Shown: positions 1 to 10,949, numbered from the stretch's first letter. The stretch: 64,000 bases of DNA from Rhyzopertha dominica (GCA_025024175.1 QCXZ01000139.1:217355-281354), one strand, 5' to 3'. Notes: generated by a model not told the origin, from the letters alone. Numbers and translations are program-made.

Positions 1-111
1 AATTTTCAAAAACTTCCGTTGTCCAGTTTGGAGTGTAACCTTTCTCAAACATATGTTTGTATTTACTTATACGAACCTTGTCGCCAACGTGAAATTTTGG
101 CTTCGGAAGTG

Positions 112-155
<44 letters not shown>

Positions 156-169
156 TATTATTATTATTA

Positions 170-242
<73 letters not shown>

Positions 243-808
243 GTTTGTAGCAGTTTCTTTCATCTGTTATTTACATTAATGGGTTTCATTTTAATGGTTC
301 TATGTACGGTATTATTATATTTATCAATAAGGAATTGTAAGTAGTTTATCCATTTATTAATTTCCATTCAGGCTAAATAACTTCCACAATCCAATTCATC
401 AGAGTTCTATTAAATCTTTCAACAATTGATGCTTTTCAAACTGCTGTATCGTTGAAAAATCATTAATTTGTATCTGTTCATTAGATTTTTTAAAAAAAGG
501 TATTATAAAATTCTTTACCTAAATCGGTTTGTAAATTTATAGGTGATTGATTAATTAAAACCTTCTCCATTGCTTTGGATACATCGGACCTGGACTTGCT
601 TTTTACAGGTATACCCCAAGCGAATTTTGAAAATGCATCCATTGACTGTTAATAAATATCGAAACCCTCGATTATCATTTTTATACGGAATCATTTCAAC
701 CAGGTCGGCTTGCCATAGATCACTAATACCTTTTATTATTACTTTACGACGTTTAAAATTTTTTCTTGCTGACATATGTAATCCATTTACTAAATGTTCC
801 TTACTCAT
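1..808 (-). pseudogene. Polinton integrase, copy A (broken)
   Basis: This is the retroviral-type DDE integrase of a Polinton/Maverick element, read on the minus strand from about 808. The N-terminal part (HLVNGLHMSARKNF, then LWQADLVEM) holds the first catalytic Asp. Several single-base indels break the frame downstream (around 650, 490 and 430). The C-terminal part (VGDKVRISKYKHMFEKGY) precedes a chromodomain that runs off the window start. An (ATT)n tract at 113-241 splits the gene. The better copy B lies at 7606-8657 with the same layout and the same microsatellite position. Family membership is clear from motifs and neighbours; a functional product is not possible as assembled. Confidence 0.85.
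113..241. repeat. (ATT)n microsatellite inside integrase copy A
   Basis: Nearly pure TTA/ATT trinucleotide tract with a few interruptions. It sits at the same point of the integrase gene as the tract at 7957-8092, so the expansion predates the duplication. Apparent poly-Leu, poly-Tyr and poly-Asn readings across it are artefacts of the repeat. Confidence 0.95.
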
Positions 809-986
809 CTCGCGTTAGAAAGGAAATAAGTATAAACATTGAATATCTTGGATTTTATGAATTTTTAACTTTTTACTAGACTGTTTAGGTGTAATTGAAG
901 AACTACTCAACTTAGAGGCGGAAACCTCCTTTTGAATAGTACTTTCACTACTATCATGCTGTTGCTGATTCTTAATTTTCTGTATT
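809..986. other. Intergenic spacer, copy A
   Basis: Spacer between the integrase and the fibre-like gene. The minus strand reads as a Gln/Ser/Lys-rich stretch that may be the out-of-frame tail of the fibre-like protein. It corresponds to 8658-8836 in copy B. I see no separate gene. Confidence 0.5.
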
Positions 987-1235
987 TTATGAAAGATTAT
1001 TCACTTTTTCATCTAACTTTTGAATTGCAATGCGCATTTCCTTTCTCAGGTCGTCAACATAATCCTTATTTGCTGCGTCATTAATATCTGTAGGTTTATT
1101 TAAATTACAAATACGCTTGCCTTGAATATCAATATGTCCGGATGATGTTAAAACATAACCCACAGTACGTGGAATCTGAAAAGGAAGTCTGCGATTTTCA
1201 GAGTCCAGTGATCGACCAAACTTGTCAATACCCAT
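987..1235 (-). CDS. Small fibre-like protein, copy A
   Basis: About 82 codons from the ATG at 1235. The centre reads KRICNLNKPTDINDAANKDY, which resembles the short collar/trimerisation motif of phage tail fibres and of small proteins in other insect Polintons (a ridge of Asn/Asp followed by AA-x-K-x-Y-V). A coiled-coil-like segment (DDLRKEMRIAIQKLDEK) follows. It lies between integrase and the DUF8207-like gene in both copies. I infer a virion accessory or spike-type protein; the function is not shown. The longer upstream reading lacks an ATG, so the internal Met was chosen; it also matches copy B. Confidence 0.55.
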   Translation of the reverse strand: MGIDKFGRSLDSENRRLPFQIPRTVGYVLTSSGHIDIQGKRICNLNKPTDINDAANKDYVDDLRKEMRIAIQKLDEKVNNLS

Positions 1236-1281
1236 TTTATAAATGATATAAAACCTATCCAATTACATAATTTATTACAAT

Positions 1282-2186
1282 AACGTTAGCTTCTCTTAGT
1301 TCTTCTAATATAGAAAATAATTTCGTTGACTTGATGGAATTTCCGGCTTCGGTTGACGCTAACAAAAGTTATGAGTCTATTAACTAACTCATTGAGATTC
1401 GTTCCAATAAATACAATCAATTTTATTATCAGAATAATTCATTAATCCGCTTCCGCTAGCTGGTGGTCGCTTCCCTTCTAAAAAGATCCACAATTAACTT
1501 ATATTTACGACTTTTACTTCCTGCGTACTGTTTAGTTTTATCATATCGTCGGTGTAGAACACCGCTAGATTTAATAATTTTAAGTAAACAGTTAACGTCA
1601 TCTTCATCGTACACTGAATTCGATGGTTCCTTTGAGAACAGTAATTCCTGTAAGCCTGGTGTTAGAGAAATTCGTTACCGTCGATCATAAGGTTATTGTT
1701 TAAAACTGCAAACGTAGATTTACCAATTTTCCATTCACTTTTCATCAAAATTGAATGAGGACCGCTGTTTAGAGTCATAATTAGAGACTTAATTTTACAG
1801 AAGCCCATAATTTATTTGGTTGAAAAAGTTAGCAAATCAGTAAATGAATCTAATGGTTTTTCTAATACCCTACGCCTTCGGATGTACTTAGCCATAGATG
1901 GTGACATAGCTGAATCAATGTACTGAGGAAAATTATCCCTGAGAGACTGTTCTGCCTCTATATCAGATTGTTTATTTTTCTCTTTCTTAAGCTTCGCTGA
2001 GAATAAATCAGGTAAATTTGTGATTTGTTCAGGTATGTCGGACAATTCCTTTAGAGGATCTGTGATAGGATTAAACAACTTTTCCAGATCAGCTTGATTT
2101 TCCAGTGTGTTTTCCTTTAATGCTCTATACTTTTTAAGAATAATTTCTCTCGTTTTGATAAGTTTATTAATCGTCTCTTTGTTCAT
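1282..2186 (-). pseudogene. DUF8207-like Polinton protein, copy A (frameshifted)
   Basis: The minus-strand gene starts at the ATG at 2186 (MNKETINKLIKTREIILKKY). The first about 110 codons are open, then indels near 1865, 1740-1800, 1580 and 1370 break the frame. Matching segments continue in other frames to about 1282. Copy B (9121-10026) is full length. The N-terminal half is charged and probably helical; the C-terminal half carries a KSRKYKLIVDLLEG-type block. Proteins of this kind (DUF8207) are common in insect genomes beside Polinton genes; their role is unknown to me. Confidence 0.75.
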
Positions 2187-2421
2187 TTCTATTTTTTTTA
2201 CTGGTTATATAGTTATTAACAGCTGTTGTGAAAATAAACAGCTTCTTATATCAGATGTGATCAGCTTAGTACCAGGTAGTTAGGAGCTGATAGAACAGCT
2301 GATATCAACAGAAAACAGCTTTTAACAACAACAAAACAGCTCCTGATCACTGTTGTCAACAACAACAGAACAGCGTGTAACTTGAAGAGATACTGATCAA
2401 TAAACTAATCTTCTTTGTAAT
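2187..2421. promoter_or_regulatory. AACAGCT-rich spacer, copy A
   Basis: Spacer of about 235 bases between the ATPase 3' end and the start of the DUF8207-like gene. It holds at least five AACAGCT words plus near matches and ACAACAACA runs. The same set recurs in copy B (10027-10260). As it lies directly upstream of a gene start, it may hold promoter or replication signals; that is inference. Confidence 0.4.
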
Positions 2422-3113
2422 TTATATAATTATGAATGTATCGAAATTTTTTCGATAACGACCTTGTTCTATTGAACAGTCCTTGACGATAAGTAAAAAA
2501 CCATACTTTTGCTTCCAACATTCGTTACACATTTCGCTAAATTTTTCAAAATTCATATCGTTAATAACGTGGTCATTATATATATGTTTCATATTAGTTC
2601 TATCCTGTACAAAACACAACACCGCATTGCAATTATCTCTGATTAATTGTTTCGGAACTCGACTATAGGTCTGCGCTAAATAAAAACTATCTATACTTTT
2701 ATGTCTACCCATACAAAAGAATTCTCGTATGTGGTTTTGTTTTTGAGTAATTACGTCGTCAGAAACAAAAACAGAGTTAGGTCTTGCATCGTCTGGAGAA
2801 GGTACTGTATCATTATCAGAAAACGTATAATCGCCTATGTCACTTATTCCTTCAAGTAATTGTTTAAGATACTCGTACTTTGGTTGGTACAATGATTTCG
2901 AAAATATATATACGTTTTCAAACTTTAACCCGTTTGGATGTTCCAGTAAACTAATCACTACATTCGTTTTTCCACAATTCGAAGGTCCTACAATTAGGGC
3001 TCGTATATTATTAGGTAAGAGTGTACCATGTTTATTTTTAATAGGAGGTTCGACATCAGTTTTAAATCAATATTTGATATCGGTAATGTTTCGTGTTGTT
3101 TAAGAAAACGCAT
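2422..3113 (-). pseudogene. Polinton FtsK/HerA-type packaging ATPase, copy A
   Basis: Genome-packaging ATPase of the A32/FtsK-HerA class, which would drive DNA into the capsid. Read on the minus strand from the ATG at 3113. It shows a Walker A motif (GPSNCGKT, about residues 40-47), a Walker B-like segment (SVFVSDDV) and a conserved block (MGRHKSIDSFYLAQTY) that includes sensor-type residues. The C-terminus ends at 2422 and is intact here. A one-base loss near 3055, relative to copy B, separates the first about 20 codons from the rest. Ser replaces the first acidic position of Walker B, which reads FDDV in copy B. It is divergent from the PLA2-domain gene across a 96-base spacer. Confidence 0.85.
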
Positions 3114-3209
3114 TTTATATACTGATTCAGAAATAAATAGTAGAACATATTTAAAGGGGTTTCAGTAGCTCGGACACGCATGTGTAGTTAACATCGATAT
3201 CTGTATAAA
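3114..3209. promoter_or_regulatory. Divergent promoter region (ATPase / PLA2), copy A
   Basis: A 96-base spacer between two divergent starts. It contains TTATATA near 3114-3121, ATATTTAAAG at 3147-3156 and a TCAGT initiator-like word at 3162-3166. Copy B has the same elements at 10950-11045. Spacing between the TTTAAA box and TCAGT is shorter than the usual 28-31 bases, so the exact start sites are unsure. Confidence 0.4.
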
Positions 3210-3875
3210 ATGATAAAGTTTCATAGACCTTCCGTTAATCGGCGATTTACCGCGAAAGGTGGCGGACTGTTTAACAATTTAATTTCTTCTCTTCCATTTC
3301 CTATTCATCTTTTAAAAACTAATTATTGTGGCCCTGGTACGCCTTTAAAAGAACATCTTGCAAATAATATTCAACCTACAAACCCTCTGGATCAAGCTTG
3401 CAAAGAACACGATATTTTTTATTCTAAATTTAAAGACACAAAGACTAGAAACCAAGCCGATCTGCGTCTTGCTGAACAGGCCTGGCAAAGAGTAAAAGCA
3501 AGGGATTCCTCTTTTGGTGAAAAGGTTAATTCTTGGATAGTAACAAACGCTATGAAAGCTAAGGCAAAACTAGGAATGGGTATGAAACCGGCTAAGGTTA
3601 AAGGAAAGCGGTGTCGGAAGAAGGATAAGAAGCAAAACACATTACGATCTGTGATAAAGAAGACTAAAGCGGTAATACAATGAAAAAAACCAGGCAATTT
3701 GCAAGATGCTATTCGACTAGCTTTAGAGGAAGCGAGAAAGAACGTTATAGGTAAACGAGTTAAACTTCCGCTTACAAGAGTGATACGTATTCCTCGGACA
3801 GGCGGAGTATTACCTTTTCTGTTACCATTATTCGCTTCACTCAGCGCACTTGGAGGGTTGGAAGCAATTGGCTAG
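3210..3875 (+). pseudogene. PLA2-domain minor capsid-type protein, copy A (one nonsense codon)
   Basis: Starts at ATG 3210. Residues about 36-70 carry a parvovirus-VP1-like phospholipase A2 signature: a calcium-loop-like YCGPGTPL and the catalytic-type pattern DQACKEHDIFY. A basic region follows (KVKGKRCRKKDKKQ) and then a hydrophobic Gly/Leu/Pro-rich tail ending at 3875. The frame is open except for a TGA at 3681-3683, where copy B has TGG. Minor capsid proteins with PLA2 domains are known in adintoviruses and Polintons, where the activity is thought to help membrane passage. The gene is divergent from the ATPase and is followed by the protease. Confidence 0.8.
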
Positions 3876-3915
3876 CTCGTAAACAACTTTCAGAGAGTGA
3901 AAGACATATAAGACC

Positions 3916-4262
3916 ATGGAATCAATCGCAATTGGAAAAGGTCTATACCTTAAACCATACAAAAAAGGTTTGGGTCTTTTTTTAAGTCCCAAGAAAGGAT
4001 CTTCTTTAAAGTCAAAAAAACTTTTAAAATCCTGCCCAACAGAGCTCTCAACGAATTTGATTTACATAAATTTACCGCAGCGCTTCCCAACTTTAGAGGT
4101 GTTTTTATGTTAGATGAACTGCCAAAAGACTACGTCGTAAGGAAAGCGGTATTGTTAACCTAAAAGATCATTCCAACCAGGAAGTCATTGGGTCGCCTAC
4201 TTCGTTAATAAAGACAAGAAACAGATACTATATTTTGATAGTTATGGGAACTTGCGTCCTCC
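3916..4262 (+). pseudogene. Adenain-like cysteine protease, copy A (frameshifted, cut by gap)
   Basis: Starts at ATG 3916 (MESIAIGKGLYLKPYKKG). It belongs to the adenovirus-type maturation protease family found in Polintons. The catalytic His block is visible near 4190 in another frame (SHWVAYF), followed by YFDSYGNLRPP. A base loss near 4031 and others near 4130-4165 break the frame. The segment with the catalytic Cys is lost in the 100-N gap. The lesions differ from those of copy B. Confidence 0.75.
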
Positions 4263-4362
4263 NNNNNNNNNNNNNNNNNNNNNNNNNNNNNNNNNNNNNN
4301 NNNNNNNNNNNNNNNNNNNNNNNNNNNNNNNNNNNNNNNNNNNNNNNNNNNNNNNNNNNNNN
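4263..4362. other. Assembly gap (100 N)
   Basis: Exactly 100 N, the usual placeholder for a gap of unknown size. It cuts Polinton copy A within the protease gene. Confidence 0.98.
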
Positions 4363-5080
4363 AACGGAAACCAGATTCTCGTTTAAGGTGTAAATTTATT
4401 TCAGGTAATGCGTTACATGATCAGATTAGATACCGTGTGTGTTTATAATGCCGCGTGTGTGGGTTCCGGTGCCCGAAAAGCCTTGACCCATGCTTAGCAG
4501 ACGTTCAAACCTACAGCTTCTCCTTGACCGGTTTCAACCTTTCAATTAAAATGGATCCTAAATTAGAAATAAACCGAATAATGAATTCTATTTTATAAAG
4601 AAATATGCTGTCTTACCTGAGGTATGCGTTGAGCTGACAAAGGTTTTCGATTAAACACGGATTTTGCAAAATAATATGTTATAGTAGGTAATAAACAAAT
4701 GAAGAATAGTAAACAAAATAAACAGACTATATCGATTTTTAAATAAACTTCTGTAGAATTGGGTAAATTCACTTTTTTTGAAAATTACGCAAAATGAATC
4801 TTGAAGTGCATATATATCGTACGCCATGTTAAAAAAAGAAAAAAAATATTTGTAGGTAGAGAATTCCAGGTCTGAAATTCAAATCTTAGGAGTCACCGCC
4901 AAAACGCTTCTATCCAAGGTGACGTCAAGTGCCATGTAAACATTACCGAGGAGCGTGCTGTTTAATGGTGTAGTATCATTCTGGTATTGGAAAAGCTTTT
5001 GTGTGGTGTTTATTGAAAGGACGGTGTAAGAGGTCGCACCAAAAAGTGATTTGTGTAGTTTTACAAGCATCTATTACTAA
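4363..5080. other. Unannotated AT-rich DNA
   Basis: No recognisable gene. A 60-codon minus-strand reading (5070-4879) has no supporting motif. No Polinton gene resumes after the gap, so copy A ends at or within it. Confidence 0.5.
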
Positions 5081-5480
5081 GGAAAACAAAACAAGTGTTG
5101 TTTTGTACATGGTTATAAAAGTACTTCAGTCAGTACAGCTAACAAAATTTTTGTAACCGTTCCTCGAGATTATCAAAGTATGAAAAAGTTGTTTAGGACC
5201 CCTAGACGTGATATGCCGAAATCGCAATGTTTGTTTTTCTGTTATGAAGATCATCTTAATTCTTACTGTAAGTTTTATTATTCTTTTTGGCGTTATAAGT
5301 ATTTACCATTCAGTTTCTATTTTGTTATAGCTTGAAGGGGATATGAAAAATTATATGCGTTTTAAGTTGATAAAGGGAAACATTATAATAAAGAACGACG
5401 TTGTTTCCCATATATTCGACTGTTAGCCAGACCGGAAACGAGCCGCAAGAGCCCTGAAAATAAATGGCAATTATATTTAT
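5081..5480 (+). pseudogene. THAP-domain gene fragment with intron
   Basis: The plus-strand reading from 5087 gives NKCCFVHGYKS, then VPRDYQSMKKLF, then CLFFCYEDHL. This matches the C2CH zinc-binding THAP fold (Cys-x-Cys start, CxxEDH end; I take this as THAP from pattern memory). An apparent GT-AG intron spans 5268-5330 (GTAAGT to TTATAG). Exon 2 then reads LEGDMKNYMRFKL and VSHIFDC, a continuation usual in insect THAP proteins. Defects: the phase across the intron does not fit by one base, and a TAG at 5423-5425 follows HIFDC. No ATG is seen, so an upstream exon may be missing. THAP domains bind DNA and often come from P-type transposases; here it is a relic. Confidence 0.6.
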
Positions 5481-6484
5481 TCTGAATTCTAAAATAAATG
5501 TCAAGTTTAGGGTACATTTTGATTCTTACATTTTTATGTTTACAAATAGTATGTTTCCAACAACCCACTGTGATCAAATTATCAATGCTACTTTTAATTT
5601 GATAGAAAGTTCACTTATGCTGTTGCTTTTGCTTTTACGTTCCTCATCTCCGCCGCGTTGAACTGCTCGTCGATGTACAAATTCCATAACAATGAAGTCA
5701 TAACTCATAAGTATTTCACTTTTTCTTGGCGTATTTAAATTCGCTTGTTGCAAAATGAACGCAAACAACAAACTGATAAATTGACGGGCAGAGCCTGACG
5801 CGTGGATCGCTGACCCCAGATGTAAACAAGCGGCCATTTACGAGACACCTAACGTCACGGCCAATATGTTCGCGTTTTGGCGGTCCCTTTAAATATTCAA
5901 ATTTTTAATATTAAAAGTACACCTTACGATTAATTTTTTCGAATTTATAAGCTGTCACAGCTGTTTTGTGGATTAGATGCTACCTATTAATATGCAATTT
6001 AATAAAATATAAATACATGGCAAATACCCAATTAGGTGGTAAGTGTTGGTGTTTTGAGTAAACAGTGTTATTGTTAAATTCACCTTGGAATTATTATAAA
6101 GGTTTCATTGAAAACAGTCTTCCATTGACTCACCAAAAGCTTTTGTAGGAAACACTAATCTAATTTTGTATTTTAAGAATCCAGATTATTTGTGTTGGAT
6201 ATGTTTGGAAACTTGAAAATCGCTAAACTATCCTGAATTGATGGTTTTAAAGATATCCAGTTATCTGGAAATGTATCGTTGGTTTCATTAAAACACACAA
6301 AGCTTTGGGCTACGTTATTTACACCACGGATGAACAATAAATGTGTTCTTGAATAGGACGGCAAAAATTAATAGACTTGTGGTTTAGTAAAGCCATTTTC
6401 AGCAGACTGAGATATAAGAATGTGTGTACGTATATTTACGAAACGAAAGAAAACAACATATAGTTATAACTAGTTTTATTTATT
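5481..6484. other. Unannotated AT-rich DNA
   Basis: No gene that I can support. Short open frames exist on the minus strand (5837-5574 and 6364-6173) but show no known motif. Overlapping AATAAA signals for the neighbouring minus-strand gene lie at 6475-6484. Confidence 0.5.
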
Positions 6485-7246
6485 TTAAACATTATTTTGA
6501 AATAGACATTGTATAAGTTGCCTTACAGATCTTACATCAATATAAGCTGGCATGACTGGCTCAGGTTCGTCAGAAATTTCACCATTGGCTAAAATTCGGT
6601 GAGATCCAAAATCGCGATATTCATAGCAGGAAATTTGTACTTTACGGTCTTCATAGTATGCTTCATAGGTACAGCGAATTGGCACTGTGACATCATTCTC
6701 ATATTCGAGCTTGAAATGTCTATAAAATGGATATTCACTCTCAAAGATTCCTGCAATCTCTAATTCCTTCATTATTAGATTTTGCCCAAAATCTTCTATG
6801 GCTTCTTCAACAGTTAATAATCTCGGTTCGCTGTCTCTATACGCAAGCTTTTCTGTTTCCGAGTCTGTCCTCGATGTACGAAACGATTGATTAGATGGAG
6901 TAATAGTTGAATCAAACGTACTTGTAGTTTCTAACAAAGGTGTCGAAGTAGTTTCAGTCGTTGTTGAAAATTCACCAATCTCTTTTGATGATGATGATGT
7001 AGACTGTACGATGAGATTCTCAGGTTGTGGTAGAGCACTCGAATTGAATTCGGGTAAAATCGAGCTAACACTTAACAATTTAAATGCTAAGTTCACCTGA
7101 ACACCTTCCTTGCTCGGTAGATTCACCATGAACTTCATTCTGGCTATTTTATTACCATCTAGATTTACTGTTTGCGTAAATGGGGCCGACAACACCCCTT
7201 GCATTACTAAATATATAAAAAATAGCAGTGCAAACTTAAGTAACAT
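6485..7246 (-). CDS. Predicted secreted protein, 253 aa, unknown
   Basis: Intact single-exon ORF from the ATG at 7246 to a TAA at 6485-6487, followed at once by overlapping AATAAA signals (6475-6484). Residues 1-20 (MLLKFALLFFIYLVMQGVLS) form a clear signal peptide, with likely cleavage near SA-P. Residues about 65-135 are rich in Ser and Thr and hold NSS and NQS sequons, typical of a glycosylated linker. The C-terminal about 110 residues look folded: acidic (LLTVEEAIEDFGQN), with Cys in IRCTYEAYYED, QISCYEY and LIQCLF. No transmembrane helix follows the signal. I do not recognise the family. It sits between two degraded Polinton copies yet has no lesion, so it is either a young host gene or element cargo. 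Confidence 0.7.
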   Translation of the reverse strand: MLLKFALLFFIYLVMQGVLSAPFTQTVNLDGNKIARMKFMVNLPSKEGVQVNLAFKLLSVSSILPEFNSSALPQPENLIVQSTSSSSKEIGEFSTTTETTSTPLLETTSTFDSTITPSNQSFRTSRTDSETEKLAYRDSEPRLLTVEEAIEDFGQNLIMKELEIAGIFESEYPFYRHFKLEYENDVTVPIRCTYEAYYEDRKVQISCYEYRDFGSHRILANGEISDEPEPVMPAYIDVRSVRQLIQCLFQNNV

Positions 7247-7605
7247 GTTTAATTGCGTCTTGTATTGTTCGCAACCCGGACGTAACTGATTTGAATTATA
7301 TTTACATGATCTCGATGTTTCAAATTTAGGTTAAATTTTGTGCGCACGTCACGCTTATTACTTATTATTATAATTAGATAGAAGAAGCCGTTGACCAGCC
7401 GAAGTCGAGGTTATCAGCATGGGTTTGAAACAGACGTTTTATCTTTCTTAAAATGAACTCAGATATGAACTCCCATGACCTAAACGGTTAATGCCCTAGA
7501 TTAAGAACAAGGTTATTTTAGAAATGAAACCTCTCTTAATGGAAATGCTTACATATTTACCAAAACAGGATTCGATGACCATTGCAGGTTATTACCCTTT
7601 GAATG
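7247..7605. other. Spacer upstream of the secreted-protein gene
   Basis: No gene seen. Read on the minus strand it contains AATAATAAGTAATAAG about 110 bases before the ATG at 7246. The left terminal inverted repeat of Polinton copy B should lie somewhere here, but I could not identify it. Confidence 0.4.
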
Positions 7606-8657
<1,052 letters not shown>

Positions 8658-8836
8658 CTCGCGTTAGAAAGGAAATAAGTATAAACATTGAATATCTTGG
8701 ATTTTATGAACTTTTTAACTTTTTACTAGACTGTTTAGGTGTTATTGAAGAACTACTCAACTTAGAGGCGGAACCCTCCTTTTGAATAGTACTTTCACTA
8801 CTATCATGCTGTTGCTGATTCTTAATTTTCTGTATT
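8658..8836 (-). other. Spacer with Ser/Gln/Lys-rich reading, copy B
   Basis: The minus strand from about 8860 can be read as a low-complexity tail rich in Gln, Ser and Lys (NQQQHDSSESTIQKEG). It may be the frameshifted C-terminus of the fibre-like protein. No other gene is seen. Confidence 0.35.
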
Positions 8837-9085
8837 TTATGAAAGATTATTCCCTTTTTCATCTAACTTTTGAATTGCGATACACATTCCCTTTCTCAGG
8901 TCGTCAACATAATCCTTATTTGCTGCGTCATTAATATCTGTAGGTTTATTTAAATTACAAATACGCTTGCCTTGAACATCAATAATTTCGGATGATGTTA
9001 AAACATAACCCACAGTACGTGGAATCTGAAAAGGAAATCTGCGATTTTCAGAGTCCAGNGATCGACCAAACTTGNCAATACCCAT
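8837..9085 (-). CDS. Small fibre-like protein, copy B
   Basis: An 82-codon frame from the ATG at 9085 containing GKRICNLNKPTDINDAANKD and YVDDL, the collar-like motif described for copy A at 987-1235. Three single Ns fall in or near the N-terminus, two of which make residues 4 and 9 unknown. The C-terminus (QKLDEKGNNLS) is short. The order integrase, fibre-like, DUF8207-like, ATPase is the same in both copies. I infer a structural or attachment role only from motif resemblance. Confidence 0.55.
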   Translation of the reverse strand: MGIXKFGRXLDSENRRFPFQIPRTVGYVLTSSEIIDVQGKRICNLNKPTDINDAANKDYVDDLRKGMCIAIQKLDEKGNNLS

Positions 9086-9120
9086 TTNAGAAATGATATA
9101 AAACTATCCAATTACATAAT

Positions 9121-10026
9121 TTATACAATAACGTTAGCTTCTCTTAGTTCTTCTAATATAGAAATAATTTCGTTGACTTGATTGGAATTTCCGGCTTCGG
9201 TTGACGCTAACAAAAGTTTGAGTCTATTAACTAACTCATTGAGATCGTTCCAATAAATACAATCAATTTTATTATCAGAATAATTCATTAATCCGCTTCC
9301 GCTAGCTGGTGGTCGCTTCCCTTCTAAAAGATCCACAATTAACTTATATTTACGACTTTTACTTCCTGCGTACTGTTTAGTTTTATCATATCGTCGGTGT
9401 AGAACACCGCTAGATTTAATAATTTTTAAGTAAACATTAACGTCATCTTCATCGTACACTGAATTCGATGGTTCCTTTGAGAACAGTAATTCCTGTAAGC
9501 CTGGTGTTAGAGGAAATTCGTTACCGTCGATCATAAGGTTATTGTTTAAAACTGCAAACGTAGATTTACCAATTTTCCATTCATTTTCATCAAAATTGTA
9601 ATGAGGACCCTGTTTAGAGTCATAATTAGGACTTAATTTTACAGAGCCCATAAATTTATTTGTTGAAAAAGTTAGCAAATCAGTAAATGAATCTAATGGT
9701 TTTTTAATACCCTCTACTTCGGATGTACTAGCCATAGATGGTGACATAGCTGAATCAATGTACTGAGGAAAATAATCCCTGAGAGACTGTTCTGCCTCTA
9801 TATCAGATTGTTCATTTTTCTCTTTCTTAAGCTTCGCTGAGAATAAATCAGGTAAATTTGTGATTTGTTCAGGTATGTCGGAAAATTTCTTTAGAGGATC
9901 TGTGATAGGATTAAACAACTTTTCCAGATCGGCTTGATTTTCCAGTGTGTTTTCATTTAATGCTCTATACTTTTTACGAATAATTTCTCTCGTTTTGATA
10001 AGTTTATAAATCGTCTCTTTGTTCAT
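9121..10026 (-). CDS. DUF8207-like Polinton protein, copy B (full length)
   Basis: Open frame of 301 codons from the ATG at 10026 to 9121. Residues 1-90 are charged and likely helical (MNKETIYKLIKTREIIRKKY). Around residue 100 there is SMASTSEVEG. Residues 120-200 contain KFMGSVKLSPNYD and FPLTPGLQELLFSKEP. A basic block (YAGSKSRKYKLIVDLLEGKR, about residues 220-240) leads into a Gly/Ser linker and a helical C-terminus. I connect it to the DUF8207 family by this layout, which is common in insect Polinton neighbourhoods. Its biochemical role is unknown; an internal virion or DNA-associated role would fit the charge. Copy A has at least four frame breaks. Confidence 0.75.
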   Translation of the reverse strand: MNKETIYKLIKTREIIRKKYRALNENTLENQADLEKLFNPITDPLKKFSDIPEQITNLPDLFSAKLKKEKNEQSDIEAEQSLRDYFPQYIDSAMSPSMASTSEVEGIKKPLDSFTDLLTFSTNKFMGSVKLSPNYDSKQGPHYNFDENEWKIGKSTFAVLNNNLMIDGNEFPLTPGLQELLFSKEPSNSVYDEDDVNVYLKIIKSSGVLHRRYDKTKQYAGSKSRKYKLIVDLLEGKRPPASGSGLMNYSDNKIDCIYWNDLNELVNRLKLLLASTEAGNSNQVNEIISILEELREANVIV

Positions 10027-10260
10027 TTCTATTTTTTTACTGGCTATATAGTTATTAACAGCTGTTGTGAAAATGAACAGCTTCTTATATCAGATGTGAT
10101 TAGCTTAGTAACAGGTAGTTAGGANCTGATANAACAGCTGATATCAACAGAAAACAGCTTTTAACAACAACAAAGCAGCTCCTGATCACTGTNTTCAACA
10201 ACAACAGAACAGCTTGTAACTTGAAGAGATACTGATCAATGAACTAATCTTCTTTGTAAT
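10027..10260. promoter_or_regulatory. AACAGCT-rich spacer, copy B
   Basis: Same spacer as 2187-2421, with repeated AACAGCT words and ACAACAACA runs, a few substitutions and three Ns. It is retained between the same two genes. Confidence 0.4.
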
Positions 10261-10949
10261 TTATATAATTATGAATGTATCGAAATTTTTTCCATAACGA
10301 CCTTGTTCTATTGAACAGTCCTTGACGATAAGTAAAAATCCATACTTTTGCTTCCAACATTCGTTACACATTTCGCTAAATTTTTCAAAATTCATATCGC
10401 CAATAACGTGGTAATTATATATGTTTCATATTAGTTCTATCCTGTACAAAACACAACACCGCATTGCAATTATCTCTGATTAATTGTTTCGGAACTCGAC
10501 TATAGGTCTGCGCTAAATAAAAACTATCTATTCTTTTATGTCTACCCATACAAAAGAATTCTCGTATGTGGTTTTGTTTTTGAGTAATTACGTCGTCAAA
10601 AACAAAAACAGAGTTAGGTCTTGCATCGTCTGGAGAAGGTACTGTATCATTATCAGAAAACGTATAATAGCCTGTCACTTATTCCTTCAAGTAATTGTTT
10701 AAGATACTCGTACTTTGGTTGGTACAATGATTTCGAAAATATATATACGTTTTCAAACTTTAACCCGTTTGGATGTTCCAGTAAACTAATCACTACATTC
10801 GTTTTTCCACAATTCGAAGGTCCTACAATTAGGGCTCGTATATTATTAGGTAAGAGTGTACCATGTTTATTTTTAATAGGAGGTTCGACATCCAGTTTTA
10901 AATCAATATTTGATATCGGTAATGTTTCGTGTTGTTTAAGAAAACGCAT
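10261..10949 (-). pseudogene. Polinton packaging ATPase, copy B (frameshifted)
   Basis: Starts at the ATG at 10949 (MRFLKQHETLPISN). Walker A is GPSNCGKT near residue 42. The frame breaks near 10672 within the region preceding Walker B (VFVFDDV), which is read in the next frame together with MGRHKRIDSFYLAQTY. A two-base loss near 10412 breaks it again before the C-terminal block that ends at 10261. Between them the two copies hold all parts of the family, but neither encodes a continuous protein. Confidence 0.82.

Noticed and set aside
4879..5070. Minus-strand frame as a penton fragment of Polinton copy A
   Set aside because: No penton motif could be matched, and no other copy A gene follows the gap.
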